A DNA stretch of 64,000 nt, from NCBI GenBank assembly GCA_033032865.1, contig JAWHQI010000013.1, forward strand, positions 3,472,001-3,536,000. The letters run 5' to 3'. Below the pieces are notes generated by a model. That model saw only the letters and a list, made by a program, of their open reading frames with translations, was not told the DNA's origin and ran no database searches. This document shows, piece by piece, positions 32,701 to 42,995 of the stretch. The translations under genes and the position numbers were made by a program. Position 1 is the stretch's first letter; each line of letters opens with the position of its first letter. The stretch comes from Dactylorhiza incarnata. Lineage: Eukaryota > Streptophyta > Magnoliopsida > Asparagales > Orchidaceae.

Positions 32701-33088
32701 GTAGGCACAGGACTTGCGGGTCTGTGTTGTATTGGGCTTGAGGGCCTGAGTGTCGAGCTTGTGGGCTCGGGTGTAGTAGGGGCTTGCGGGCCTAGGCTGT
32801 AGGTCTTGAGGGTCCGTGGTGTAAAGCTTGAGGGCCTGAAGTTTTTGGCAGAGGTTGCCGAGCCTAGCACACTGCTAGGTAGGCGCAGAGGGACATAGGA
32901 CTACTCAAGTCACCCGGTCTTGAGGAACCTCTATAGATCTTGTGTCGTCTGGTGTGTTTTATCTTTGTTTATCTGTGCGATATTTTTGTGATGTTCTTGT
33001 ATATTTGAAACTCGCGCAAACAATCTGAAAAGAACCCAGATCACCTAACACCCCCCCCCCCCTCTAGGTGAATGTTCCATTACTAACA
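29681..33088. repeat. Right palindromic LTR of E6, 3408 bp
   Basis: Two arms of about 1.64 kb are inverted copies of one another around a core of about 120 bp at 31323-31442. The left end reads CGTTAGTAATGGAACG and the right end TTCCATTACTAACA. The arms hold, from the outer ends inward, a G or C tract (29707-29737, 31 G; 33051-33062, 12 C), the GGACTAC...GGAACC block, long tandem phrases on CCTCAAGC/GCTTGAGG (29940-30370 and 32410-32850), and CGACGATAC/CGTCGAGAT words near the core. It is two copies of the LTR downstream part facing each other. Open frames across the arms are by-products. Confidence 0.9.
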
Positions 33089-33093
33089 CATAG

Positions 33094-33152
33094 AGAGAAA
33101 AATCACCTATTGTTAATTTGTTAAGTTAAATCAAAAGGAGTTTTTTCCAACA
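33094..33152 (-). repeat. E3 3' LTR, right fragment (LTR 5' end)
   Basis: This closes the E3 LTR: AATTTGTTAAGTTAAATCAAA is nearly identical to the E1 LTR at 2378-2398, and it ends TTTTTTCCAACA. Counting all three fragments the LTR is about 1.7 kb. Confidence 0.85.
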
Positions 33153-33613
33153 ATCTGCCCCTATCTATCTTAACAAATTTTACAAGTTGTTTATAGTGAT
33201 TTTATAGAATAATGGAAGAAAAGAAAGAAAAGTTGTAAGAAGAAAGAAGAAACCATGAGCATGCAAGTGAAAACTTTTGCCTTCAAGGTTGAATTTTAGA
33301 CTTTTCCCTTTACCAATTCAGCATCAGCATTCAGCCTTTGTTTCTTTGTTTTTGTATCAACTTACTGTGATACTACCCTTAGAGATAACTTCCTATTTTT
33401 GAAAAGATTCTTTTAAAACTTTGGAAAGAAATGGCTTGCTTCTCTCTTTCTGAATAACTAACACAGATAGCTCTTCTTGTAATTTTAGAGGCGACTCACG
33501 TTCATCATCTTCATGTTCAATGACATGATTAGGAGATTGATTAGCATCTTCCTCGCCCTAAATGAGTGCACCATGTTCAGCATGTTCAATCTCAATCTCC
33601 CCCTGAATATGTG
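33153..33613 (-). other. E3 polypurine tract and 3' end of its internal region
   Basis: The tract reads GATAGGGGCAGAT on the minus strand (33153-33165), which shows that the E3 LTR is a 3' LTR. Further in, the minus strand at 33610-33430 reads an acidic stretch (EIEIEHAEHGALI, then EHEDDERESPLKL) with one stop, plausibly the tail of the extra 3' ORF. E7 inserted at 33614; the rest of E3 is not in the window. Confidence 0.65.
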
Positions 33614-35787
33614 TGAAAGATATGGGTTGTCAATGATCTACACCTACAGGGGGGTGATTAGGTGTTTTTTGATTTCTTTGCTACTTTAAGTTTTATCTAT
33701 CATAGCAAAAAATTAACACAGAAAGCATATAATGATTTATAGTGGTTCCCTACAAGACAATGTGTCTAGAGGTAGTCCACTGTCCCTCCCACCTATCTCG
33801 CAGTGTGCTAGACTAGGAAATGTCTCAACTCAGATTTTTCATTATAATCAGATCTTACAACTCAGGTTCACACAGAACCCTACAAGGCTCAGACTTTACA
33901 AATCTTACAATCTCAGATCTTCAACAAGATTCTACCAAAACTCAGGTTCACCAAGAACCCTACCAACTCAGATCTAACACTAGATCCTACCTGCTCAGGC
34001 TCACAAAGAACCCTATAAAGTAATATAGAGATGTTGTTATAGAAGAGAAGATTTCAGAATTAAAGCTTTGAATCACAGATCTTCTTCTTCTTCTTGTAAC
34101 AGTAAGCCCAAAGATCTTGTGGATCAATGAAACTTTCTTTAGAATCTTCTGTAAATCCTCACAGCACAGCACAATGAAGACTTCTTCTGTTTGTTGATTC
34201 TTTTCTTTCTCTCTTCAGGAAATATGTGTGAGAATAAAACTTGAGAGAATACTGAGCAAGTTTTTGAATCGCCTCCTTTGTTGATAGATGCACTTCTAGT
34301 ATAGGAGAAAGATTCGTTCTAGTCTTCTTAGCCAAGTGATGAAGATTTTCATTTTAATCTTCTTCCTTTTCTTTTATTGATCAGATTTTTGTATACTGTT
34401 TTGAGGACTGCTCTAAAATCGACAATTTCTTTTTTTTATATTCTTCTGTAACTTTTCATAAAAGCCCTTAATGATTACTCCATAAACAATTTCTCGTTTT
34501 AAAACAACTTGTAGAATTGGCGATTCATTATCATAATTACTAACCTTTCTTGGAACTTGCAGAATATAGAAATAATAAATTCCATTCTTAAGTACTGTGC
34601 AACGGCTATATTCTTTAGAGAATATATTATTTATTGCTCTTTGATTTGTGTGCAAGGCGGCGTGCACATTCCCTAGATGTCAATTTCCAAGAGATCCGAC
34701 GCATTAAATGCGGCTCCACAATTGTCAAGACGATACCGTTCCTTCAAGACGATATCATCTTGATCAAGAGATATTCTTCATGATGATGTCGTCGATATAT
34801 TTTCTATTTTAGTTCTTGGCTTGTTATCATAATGAGATTGCTTCTTCTAGATGATATCGCCGAGATACTTCCTTATACGTAATAAGTCTTCAATCTTTAA
34901 GGTAGTATGCTTCCATCAAGGCCATAACGTCAACATACATCCTTCTTCAAGACTTTATGTATTATCTCAACGATCTTACATATTCTAGATGACATCATCG
35001 AGATGTTACTTTGAATAAGACTTAGACTTGTTTTTTAAGCTGACTGTCTTTGTTCAGGATGACATCGTCGGTATGTTACTTTGAATAAAATTTAGAATTG
35101 TTCTTCAAACTGACTGTCTTTATTCAGGGCGACATCATCTTGATCATCTTGATGACATCGTCGAGATGTTGACTAAGACCTATTCTTAGGGATGACTGTC
35201 TTACTTCAAGACGACATCGTCTTGATCTTCTAGACGACATGAGGTCATCAAACTGATGTTTGTTCTTCATGACTCTTCCTTCATGACTTAATGAGTCAAG
35301 TCACATATCCTTCAAGGTTATACTTCTTCTTTAAGATGATATCGTCGAAGACATCTTGGTTTTATCTACGATATGCTTTCTTCAAGACTCAGTCATCGAA
35401 ATCTAAACTTAACTTTATCCACGACAAGCTTTCATCAGCCATCAAGATGATGTGTCTGCATTAAGATGATATCGTTGAAACTATTTCGACGATATGGTAC
35501 TTTTCTCCATGATTCTTCTTCTGAGTCTTAAGATGATATTTTACTTAGTTAATTTTCATTAATTTTATCATCTTGATACTGGTAATGTAACTTTGATTCA
35601 TTTCGACAACATGTATGTTCTCTCAATGATATATCCAGTCCTTGATGATTTTGGACATAGAAAATTTCTTGATATATGGTTCATCTTCTGCAGTCATAAC
35701 TAAAATATACTATCAAATACATAGTGCATTTATCATTGATCTGAGCACTTCTTTAAATCAGGAACATTGCTGGAACAGTTCCAAACA
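33614..35787 (-). repeat. 3' LTR of E7, 2174 bp
   Basis: On the minus strand it starts TGTTTGGAACTGTTCC and ends CCCATATCTTTCA. Features in order: a U3 array of GACGATATCGTC-type words (35470-34700), an AT-rich part, tandem AACTCAGGTTCAC phrases (about 34010-33830), the GGACTACCTCTAGACACATT...GGGAACCACTATAA block (about 33790-33735), and CACCCCCCTGTAGGTG near the end. The 5' LTR at 41421 matches it closely. Confidence 0.9.
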
Positions 35788-38263
35788 ATCTCCCCCTATT
35801 TGAAGAAGTCATAACTCACTTCAATGATAAATGTCAAGATATAAATAAAATCATAATTTGAAGACATTCAAAGAATATTATATGATTCATCTATGTCATG
35901 ATATAAATAGAGACTGTTTTAGAACAAAATATAACACAGTCATTTGCCCAAGTTATTTTAAATAAAACATTTTATGGTCTTCAGATCCTACTGCTGCTTC
36001 CTTTTCCTTTTCTCTTCTGCCTTTCATAAAAGCTGATAGATTTTGTGATCTTCTTTGGAGAAGGAGGAGGACCATGAGGAAATGCCAGTTTGTGATTTCT
36101 CATTTTCTCCATCTGAATTAAGTGTAGGTTCCTGTCAGCAGAATAATATATTCTCTTTGACCCATTCTGAGGGTATCCACTTTCCATCTGGGCTTTTAAG
36201 ATCAGAGTCCTAGAGTAAGGACTCCACTAGCACGACTGTGAATCGTGCTCAATTTCTCTAAGCCTCTTCTACCTGTATCTCTTGCTCTGAGTCCTTTTTC
36301 TTTTTCTGGAGCTAGTAGATTCTCCAACTTCTATGTCATAGACCTCTGATGCAGTGCTTTCAGAAGGTTATGCTAACTCAAAAGCTGAGGGATGCTTCTG
36401 TAAGGCTTGTTTGACGTGATTTACTGTCCACATGGCTTGATTGGAGCCAACATTTACCATTGCTTTCTCCCTTTTTAGGACTTCTTCAGCTATGTGGTCA
36501 TCAAGAGTAACTTATCCTAAATTCATCCTCTCATGAAGATGTAGTTCAGCCTCATTTAAGTTATTTCTTACCTCTAACAGATGTTCATCTAAGCTCTGAG
36601 TATTTTAATATAATCTCTCTAGAATTTGATCTCTGTCTTCATTCATAAATCCTGCAATCTGTTGAAGAGCTTGCTCAGTATTCCATGTCATAGTGCTTTG
36701 ATTTTGAATGAGCTAGTGAGACTGATGTCCAACTTTTTGATCTCCTCACCAACATATTCCATGGTTGGAGCTGCCAAGTGAAAGAAGTGAGTCTCTTAAG
36801 TGTTGAGATGATGTATATCATTCTTCATAGTTTGCAGCTTAGCCTTCACTTCTTGCCTCAAGTCATATACAGTCTGTAGAATGAACTTTTCTATCTTCTC
36901 CTTTTGAATGTTCAGCAAGGCTGAAATCATATGAAACATGGAGCCTGAGTGATTAGTGGAAGGTCGAGCTGTATTCACCTCAGGAGCTGCATTTTCTTCT
37001 GGAGAGCCTTCATGAGTGTTATCTTGAGCCAGAAAATCTTGAGGGTTTAACTGCATATGCTCATCATCTTCCACCAGCAGCTGCTTCCCTTTGGTCAGAA
37101 CTAGGTCAAGCCTAGTCCGGGGATCAGAACTTTCATCCTTCTCTGGTACATTGTCTTGTCCTTCTCTAAATCATCCTTTTCTAGGATTACTTTCTCAGTA
37201 GCAGATTTTTCATCTTGATCTTCTAGGGTGGAGCACCCCAGGTGAGTCTCCTCCTTAACTCTCTTAGTATCTTAGGCTGAGCATCCCTCTAGGAACTCCC
37301 CCTCAACTGGATCACTCCCCATAATTGGGATTCTTATTTCTTAAGAAACCTCTGTGAGCAGGTTCACCCTTGTCCTCTGGGATCATCTAATTTTGAGCTA
37401 CCCCCCCCCCCCCCCCCCCCTCTTTCAAAGTAGGGTTTGGTGGAGATGGGGCTCCTTCTTCAGAATTGTTGGAGGACTCTTCCTTATTTGGTTCATTATC
37501 TATCACAGTATTCTTTTTCTTCCCTTATGGAGCAGTCTGACCATCCTTAGGAGCTTTGGGGATAACTCTTTCCCATCTCTCCAACATTTTAGAATCCAAC
37601 CTCTTTGAGTAGTGTAGAGGTGCTCCAATGCTTTTCTTCAAACTATCCCCAAGGGTATTCAGTAGGGGATGGATAGGATTCTTCCATATGATGGAGTCTT
37701 CAGGGTGTTCTTAATTCTCTGGAATAAGAATTTTCTCCAGTCTGTCTTCTTTGAAACAATGATCCTGCACATTGTTTCAAACATTTCTTTTGAAATCCTA
37801 TCATGGGAACCAGGCTTGCACAGTAGTACTTTCCCTACAATATCTGCAAGGAGATTTCCCTTCTGGTTGAATTCAGCCTTCTTAATAGACCCGTAGGTCT
37901 TGCCACTATGCCCACACTAGGCATATCCAACAGATAGATCCTTAGTGGTCAAGTCTTCCTCTTCGACCTCTTTCCTAAGCTTTGGAATCCTCAGAGCTTT
38001 TCCTAAGCTCTTAGAAGTTACTTTGATCTTCTCTTCGGCCATAGTAGACTTTATAATTGCCCTGAGCTATTTATTCTAGCTCCCTCAAAGAATTCCTAGA
38101 CTTCTTTGTTCATGAGAGCACTGGGTTCGGATAACAGATTGTCCAGCCCTGCTAATTCTATCAACACGATTACTGACCTGATCTCTTCGGAGCAAGAACT
38201 GAATCCTCCCCTCCTGAGCTAGCATCCAGAGATGATTGAGGATTCTTCCTTCTTTGGAGCCAT
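35788..38263 (-). pseudogene. E7 polypurine tract and degenerate 3' ORF
   Basis: The polypurine tract AATAGGGGGAGAT (minus, 35788-35800) adjoins the 3' LTR. The 3' ORF begins at ATG 38263 (MAPKKEESSIISGC) and follows the E6 sequence: LRRGGFSSCSEEI and SVIVLIELAGLDNLL, with many stops. Further on are blocks equivalent to the E11 ORF (YSREISLQI and PTGLLRRLNS around 37880) and a late coiled-coil-like frame at 37074-36796 (HMISALLNIQKEKIEKFILQ). A C tract (37400-37420) and several AGGGGGAG-like purine runs occur. The function of this ORF family is unknown. Confidence 0.65.
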
Positions 38264-38299
38264 TGATGCAGAACGTCGAGAGAAAAAAATTATCTGAGA

Positions 38300-38640
38300 C
38301 AACACGGAGGTTTGTCGCGGAAATGACTCAGGGCAAACGAAAGTGTGATTTTTGACCTATGCATTCACTCCATTTATATTAGAAGTAGATGAAGAGGTGC
38401 GTCCTTTTTTCTTGGTTAATAGGTTAAAACTCCATCAGATGGCTCTGAATCCTGATCAAATGTATCATGAAGTGTCTGGGATGCATTTCAACGATGTGTA
38501 TCTTTGTCGTAGATATTATCGTCGAAATTAATTCAGCGTTGTTGTCGAGATTTTACTAATAGCGTTGAAACGCAGATTTTGTCGTCGAGACTACTCGTTT
38601 TGTATCAGTGAGAATTCATCTATGTCGTCGAAATACTCAT
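38300..38640 (-). promoter_or_regulatory. Possible internal promoter of the E7 3' ORF
   Basis: Six or more words such as TCGTCGAAAT, TTGTCGAG and TTGTCGTCGAG lie at 38490-38640. A TATAAAT box on the minus strand (about 38381-38387) lies some 115 bp upstream of ATG 38263. The same order is seen in E6 and E8. Function is inferred. Confidence 0.5.
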
Positions 38641-39396
38641 CTGATACTTATCTAACTTGACCACTCCTTGAAGAATTCTTAGGGACAATGGTACTTATAT
38701 TTTCTCCTTCACATCTCTTATGTAGAATACCAATTTGAAGTTTACTTGGGCAGGGCTCAATTCTTCAAGGTTTGGTTTCTTCTTTACTTAATTCATTCTC
38801 TTCATCCCGGTTTCTTGTTCTTCAAAGGTAACATGATGTCTTTTGATTTCTAACTTAACTACTTCTCAAGCATGGTTATGAGAGAGTAGGGACTATGATG
38901 GTTGAATATTGAACTCATCTTTTATCATTGATCTGAGGTCTTCATTGTGAGTCAAGCTATGTACTCTCCCTCCATTGTTGTAGGTATTTGAGAGATTCTT
39001 CTAAGTCTTTAATAACTTCATGTCCACAACTTAGGTCTTTCCGAAATACCTCAATTTCCATGTTCACAACAACCTCTTGATCAATACTGAGAGTATCATC
39101 TTGATGTACTTCATTTTGAAGAGCTGGATCATTTTCCATCAATTATATCTTCTCTTAGAGGCTCCCCCTCAATAAAAGCAATAGAGGGTTGAACTTCTTG
39201 TGTGGAAGTGTGCTGATATTTGAGTGGCATCTGTTTGTTTGAAACTCCAAGTATCATTATTAGTCTATTCTATCTGGATTGAGTTTTCTTGAATACTTAT
39301 TTTGTCCAGCCTTGTGCCTGGAGCAATCATTGTCCAAATATCAAAAGGGTTGGCAATTGGACGTACCTGAAAAAATGATAACTTATCCTTAGGCAC
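38641..39396 (-). other. Stretch between gag and 3' ORF promoter in E7
   Basis: No pol domain is readable. A short frame (39142-38957, IDQEVVVNMEIEVFRKDL) and an EEQETGMKRM stretch near 38800 resemble the C-terminal part of the E8 3' ORF (EEQEAKRRKMEE near 45260), which suggests rearranged 3' ORF sequence in place of pol. Confidence 0.4.
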
Positions 39397-41355
39397 CTAT
39401 TGGGATTTGGGTCCTAGGTTCATGTTAGAGGAATAACCTGAATCACTACACCTATGAGTGGTCTGCTCTCTTCTTGCATTCGGCATTAATGGATTGAACC
39501 AACAGTCCATGGCAAAATGACCAATCTTTCCAAAGCACAAACACTCATACTTGTTGTATCTTCTCTTATCCCTTTTCACCTGGAAATGTTGGTGGGTAGG
39601 AGTGAAGATAGCTGGCCTAATAGGCCTTAGGTGAACCTCACAATGGTGAGTATGTAGTTGAGCTGGTCTCACCACTTTTTGGTTCACCACCTTGGGAAGA
39701 GGCTTGGTTGTCTTTCCCTTGCTTTTAAGTGTTGATGTTGCAGATACATGGAGATTAGAACCTGGAATCTTTACTTGGGTCTCTTCATGGGGTGTTTGAG
39801 AAACACTTGGCCCAAAGCTTTCTCTTTTATATGTGTTGGGGGGTTTACTGCTTCTTGTAGAGCAAGCCTTGGTCAGATGATCATGTGAAGATTCCTGGTT
39901 AGAGAAATTTGATGTCAGTAGCTTCTCTTTATAGGAAGTTTGGGCTTCAGATGTCTTACCCTTGATTGTCTCCTTACCAAATCCTACACCACCTCTGAAT
40001 GGTACAGAGAATTGGTCAATGATGGGAAGGACAGTCTTGGGCATTGAGAAGCTGGCAACAATTTTCTTCTCAGCCAATAACATTTCCTCAAGGTCCTTAA
40101 TGACCTTGTTCTTCTTACCCAACTCAGCATTTTGGAGCTTTGTGACATCCTTGAGTTTGTCCATTTCTTTCCTCATAACAACCAACTTCTCAGCTGTCTC
40201 TTGGAGCTCAGATTGGACAGATTTCAGGGATGCTAACTCCTTAGATTGAGCTCTAAGAAGCTTCTTACTTCTTTTCAAAGCAATACACATGGCTTTATTA
40301 TGCTGCACTAGGTCAGATTCAACCTCATGTGGAGATCTTGAGGATATGCTACTACAAGCAGATCCACACTCACTCTTATGCACAGAAACTGTCATTAATT
40401 CAGAATCACAGAGAGATAAGGGGGCTCTAATAAGTACTTTCCCATGTGAGGTGCAGCCATCCTAGATTTCTTCAGTTATGGCCATAAGGCTAATGAGAAA
40501 TTCCTTCTTATCTTCTGATGAATCTGAATCAGAGTCACTGAGTGTTCTGATATTCTTAGCAATGTATCCTTTCTCAGATTCCTTCTTGTCCTTTGGACTT
40601 CTTCTATCATCACTCTTCTTTGATTCTTTCTTCTTAGAGAGGCAGACATTAATCATGTGACCTATCTTCTTGCAGTGACAACACACTAAGTTAGCCAAAT
40701 CAGATTCATTGAGTTTAGAGTTATACCTTTCCAACTTTGAAGATTTATACTGGTCATGTTGACTAATACTTCTGATGTTTGAGGAGGATGTCTTCTGACT
40801 GTCTCTTCTTCTTTTGGGCATGTTTCTTTTGAGCTTCTTGGTGAGGAGTACTGGCGCTTTAACAATGTCATCATATTTTGATGAGCTTGCATTAGAAGCT
40901 TCTATGCTCTCAGAGATATTCTAAATTATCAGAATATTGTCTTTGGTACTCTTCAAGCTTTCACCCTCAAGAATCATGACCCTTTCACTAGTGATGCCCT
41001 TTGAATTTTCTTCTTCAATTTCCTTCATGTAGATCTCCAAGGAATCCCACATATCTTTTGATGTTTTACAATGACTTAAGTATTGAGATATAGAAACATC
41101 TATTGCATTCTTAAGTATGTGTTTTGCTCTCTTATCCACAGTTATTAGATCTTCATCTACATAGGTGAACTGTGAGAAGGTGTTAGGGACATAAGCTCCC
41201 TCTTCAACCACTATGAATAATCTGGGATATGATGCTTCCCTGAATAACTTGACTCTTAACTTCCACATGGCAAAGTTCTCTTTGGTGCAGATGGGCATCC
41301 TAATTGATCTCATCTCTTGATGATGCTCACAGGCCATTGAAAGATCACAACCCAA
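39397..41355 (-). pseudogene. E7 gag with two zinc knuckles, two nonsense codons
   Basis: One frame runs 653 codons from ATG 41355 and is broken only by TAG at 40921-40923 and 40462-40464. The N-terminal domain reads NFAMWKLRVKLFREASYPRLF and then the UBN2-like ISQYLSHCKTSKDMWDSL. A first CCHC knuckle CCHCKKIGHMINVC lies near 40685-40645. An acidic serine stretch (LSDSDSDSSED), a coiled-coil-like segment (about 40320-40070, rich in leucine, lysine and glutamate), a basic proline-rich part and a second knuckle CLCFGKIGHFAMDC (about 39540-39500) follow. Two knuckles far apart are unusual for copia gag. Confidence 0.88.
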
Positions 41356-41406
41356 TCAAAAACTTTAGATATTGTTCTAAGATGTAAAGCTTTTGAACTG
41401 AACCTA

Positions 41407-41418
41407 GATCTGATACCA
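41407..41418 (-). other. Primer-binding site of E7
   Basis: Minus-strand TGGTATCAGATC matches initiator tRNA-Met over ten bases, just inside the 5' LTR end at 41421. Confidence 0.85.
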
Positions 41419-41420
41419 AT

Positions 41421-42995
41421 TGAAATATATGGGTTGTTAATTATCTACACCTAGAGGGGGGTGATTAGGTGTTTTCTGATTTCTTTGTTACATTAAGTTT
41501 TATCTATCACAGCACAAAATTAACACAGAAAGCACACAATGATTTATAGTTGTTCCCTACAAGGCAATGTGTCTAGAGGTAGTACACTGTCCCTCCCACC
41601 TATCTAGTAGCGTGCCAGACTAGGCAATGTCTCCAATTCAGATCTTTTTACTATAATCAGATCTTACAACTCAGGTTCACACAGAACCCTACAAGGCTCA
41701 GACTTTACAAGTCTTATAATTTCATATCTTCAACAAGTTCCTACCAAAACTCAGGTTCACCAAGAACCCTACCAAATCAGATCTATCACTAGATCCTACC
41801 TGCTCAGGCTCACAAAGAACCATACAAAGTAATACAGAGATGTTGTTATAGAAGAGAAGACTTCAGAATTAAAGATTTGAATAACAAATCTTCTTTTTCT
41901 TCTTGTAACAGTAAGCCCAAAGATCTTGTGGATCAATGAACCTTTCTTTAGAATCTTCTATAGATCTTCACAGCACAGCAGCAATGAAGACTTCTTCTGT
42001 TTGTTGATTCTTTTCTTTCTATCTTCAGGAAATATGTGTGAGAATAAAACTTGAGAGAATACTGAGCAAGTTTCTGAATCTCCTCCTTTGTTGATAGATG
42101 CACTTCTATTATGGGAGAAAGATTCTTTCTAGTCTTCTCAGCCAAGTGATGAAGATTTTCTTTTTGTTCTTCTTCTTTTTCTTTTCTTGATCAGATTTTT
42201 GTATACTGTTTTGAGAACTACTCTGAAATCGATAATTTTTCCTTTTTATATTCTTATGTAACTTTTCATAAAAGCCATTAATGATTACTCCATAAGCAAT
42301 TTCCCATTTTAAAACATCTTGCAGAATTGGCAATTCATTATCATAATTACTAACCTTTCTTGGAACTTGCAGAATATAGAAATAATAAATTTCTTTCTTT
42401 AGTATTGTGCAACGACTATATTCTTTAGAGAATATATCATTTATTGCTCCTTGATTTGTGCGCAAGATAGGCGGCGTGCATATTCCCTAGATGTCAATTT
42501 CCAAGAGATCCAGTGCATTAAATGTTGCCCTACAACCATCAAGACGATACTGTTCCTTCAAGACGATATCGTCTTGATCAAGAGATATTCTTCACGATGA
42601 TGTCGCCGATATTTTTTGTACTTCAGTTCTTGGGTTGTTATCTTAATGAGATTACTTCTTCTAGATGATATCGCCGAGATACTTCCTTATACGCAATAAG
42701 TCTTCAATCTTTAAGGTAGTATTCTTCCATCAAGACCATAGCGTCGTCATACATCCTTCTTTAAGATTTTTTGTAATATCTCAACGATCTTACTTATTCT
42801 AGACGACATCGTCGAGATGTTACTTTGAATAAGGCTTAGACTTGTTCTCCAAGCTGGCTGTCTTTGTTCAGGATGACATCGTGCTTTGAATAAGAATTAG
42901 ACTTGTTCTTCAAGATGACTATCTTTATTCAGGATGACATCGTCTTGATCTTCTTGACGACATCGTCGAGATGTTGACTAAGACTTATTCTTCAG
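41421..42995 (-). repeat. 5' LTR of E7, partial (interrupted by E8)
   Basis: It matches 33614 to about 35185 of the 3' LTR nearly base for base, including the phrases and the GACGATATCGTC words (a perfect 16-bp palindrome AAGACGATATCGTCTT at 42560-42575). It stops at 42995 where E8 inserted. The remaining U3 is beyond the window. Confidence 0.9.

Larger units (their letters stand above)
26275..33088 (+). mobile_element. SIRE-type copia E6 with inverted internal region, duplication CATAG
   Basis: The element is flanked by catag (26270-26274 and 33089-33093), and joining its flanks restores the E3 LTR as judged against E1. The left end is TGTTGGGAATCTTGCCC and the right end ...CCATTACTAACA, a plus-oriented LTR start and LTR end. 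Yet gag and the 3' ORF (26836-29680) lie on the minus strand, each LTR is a palindrome, and the two LTRs differ. An LTR of about 2 kb (left arm, core, right arm) with an internal inversion whose breakpoints lie in the two LTR cores explains all of this. Pol is absent between gag and the 3' ORF, so it was non-autonomous. Confidence 0.85.
33614..42995 (-). mobile_element. SIRE-type copia E7 without pol; 5' LTR broken by E8
   Basis: The 3' LTR (33614-35787) and most of the 5' LTR (41421-42995) enclose, in minus order, a primer site, a long gag, a short non-coding stretch, a word array with TATA-like box, and the 3' ORF. No protease, integrase, RT or RNase H is readable. The left duplication is probably atgtg (33609-33613); the other lies beyond E8, outside the window. 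It is inserted in the 3' ORF tail of E3. Confidence 0.85.

Noticed and set aside
29681..33088. Two separate head-to-head LTR insertions
   Set aside because: The left end has a primer site and the right end a duplication that matches only the far end of E6 (26270-26274). No second duplication or LTR start lies in the core.
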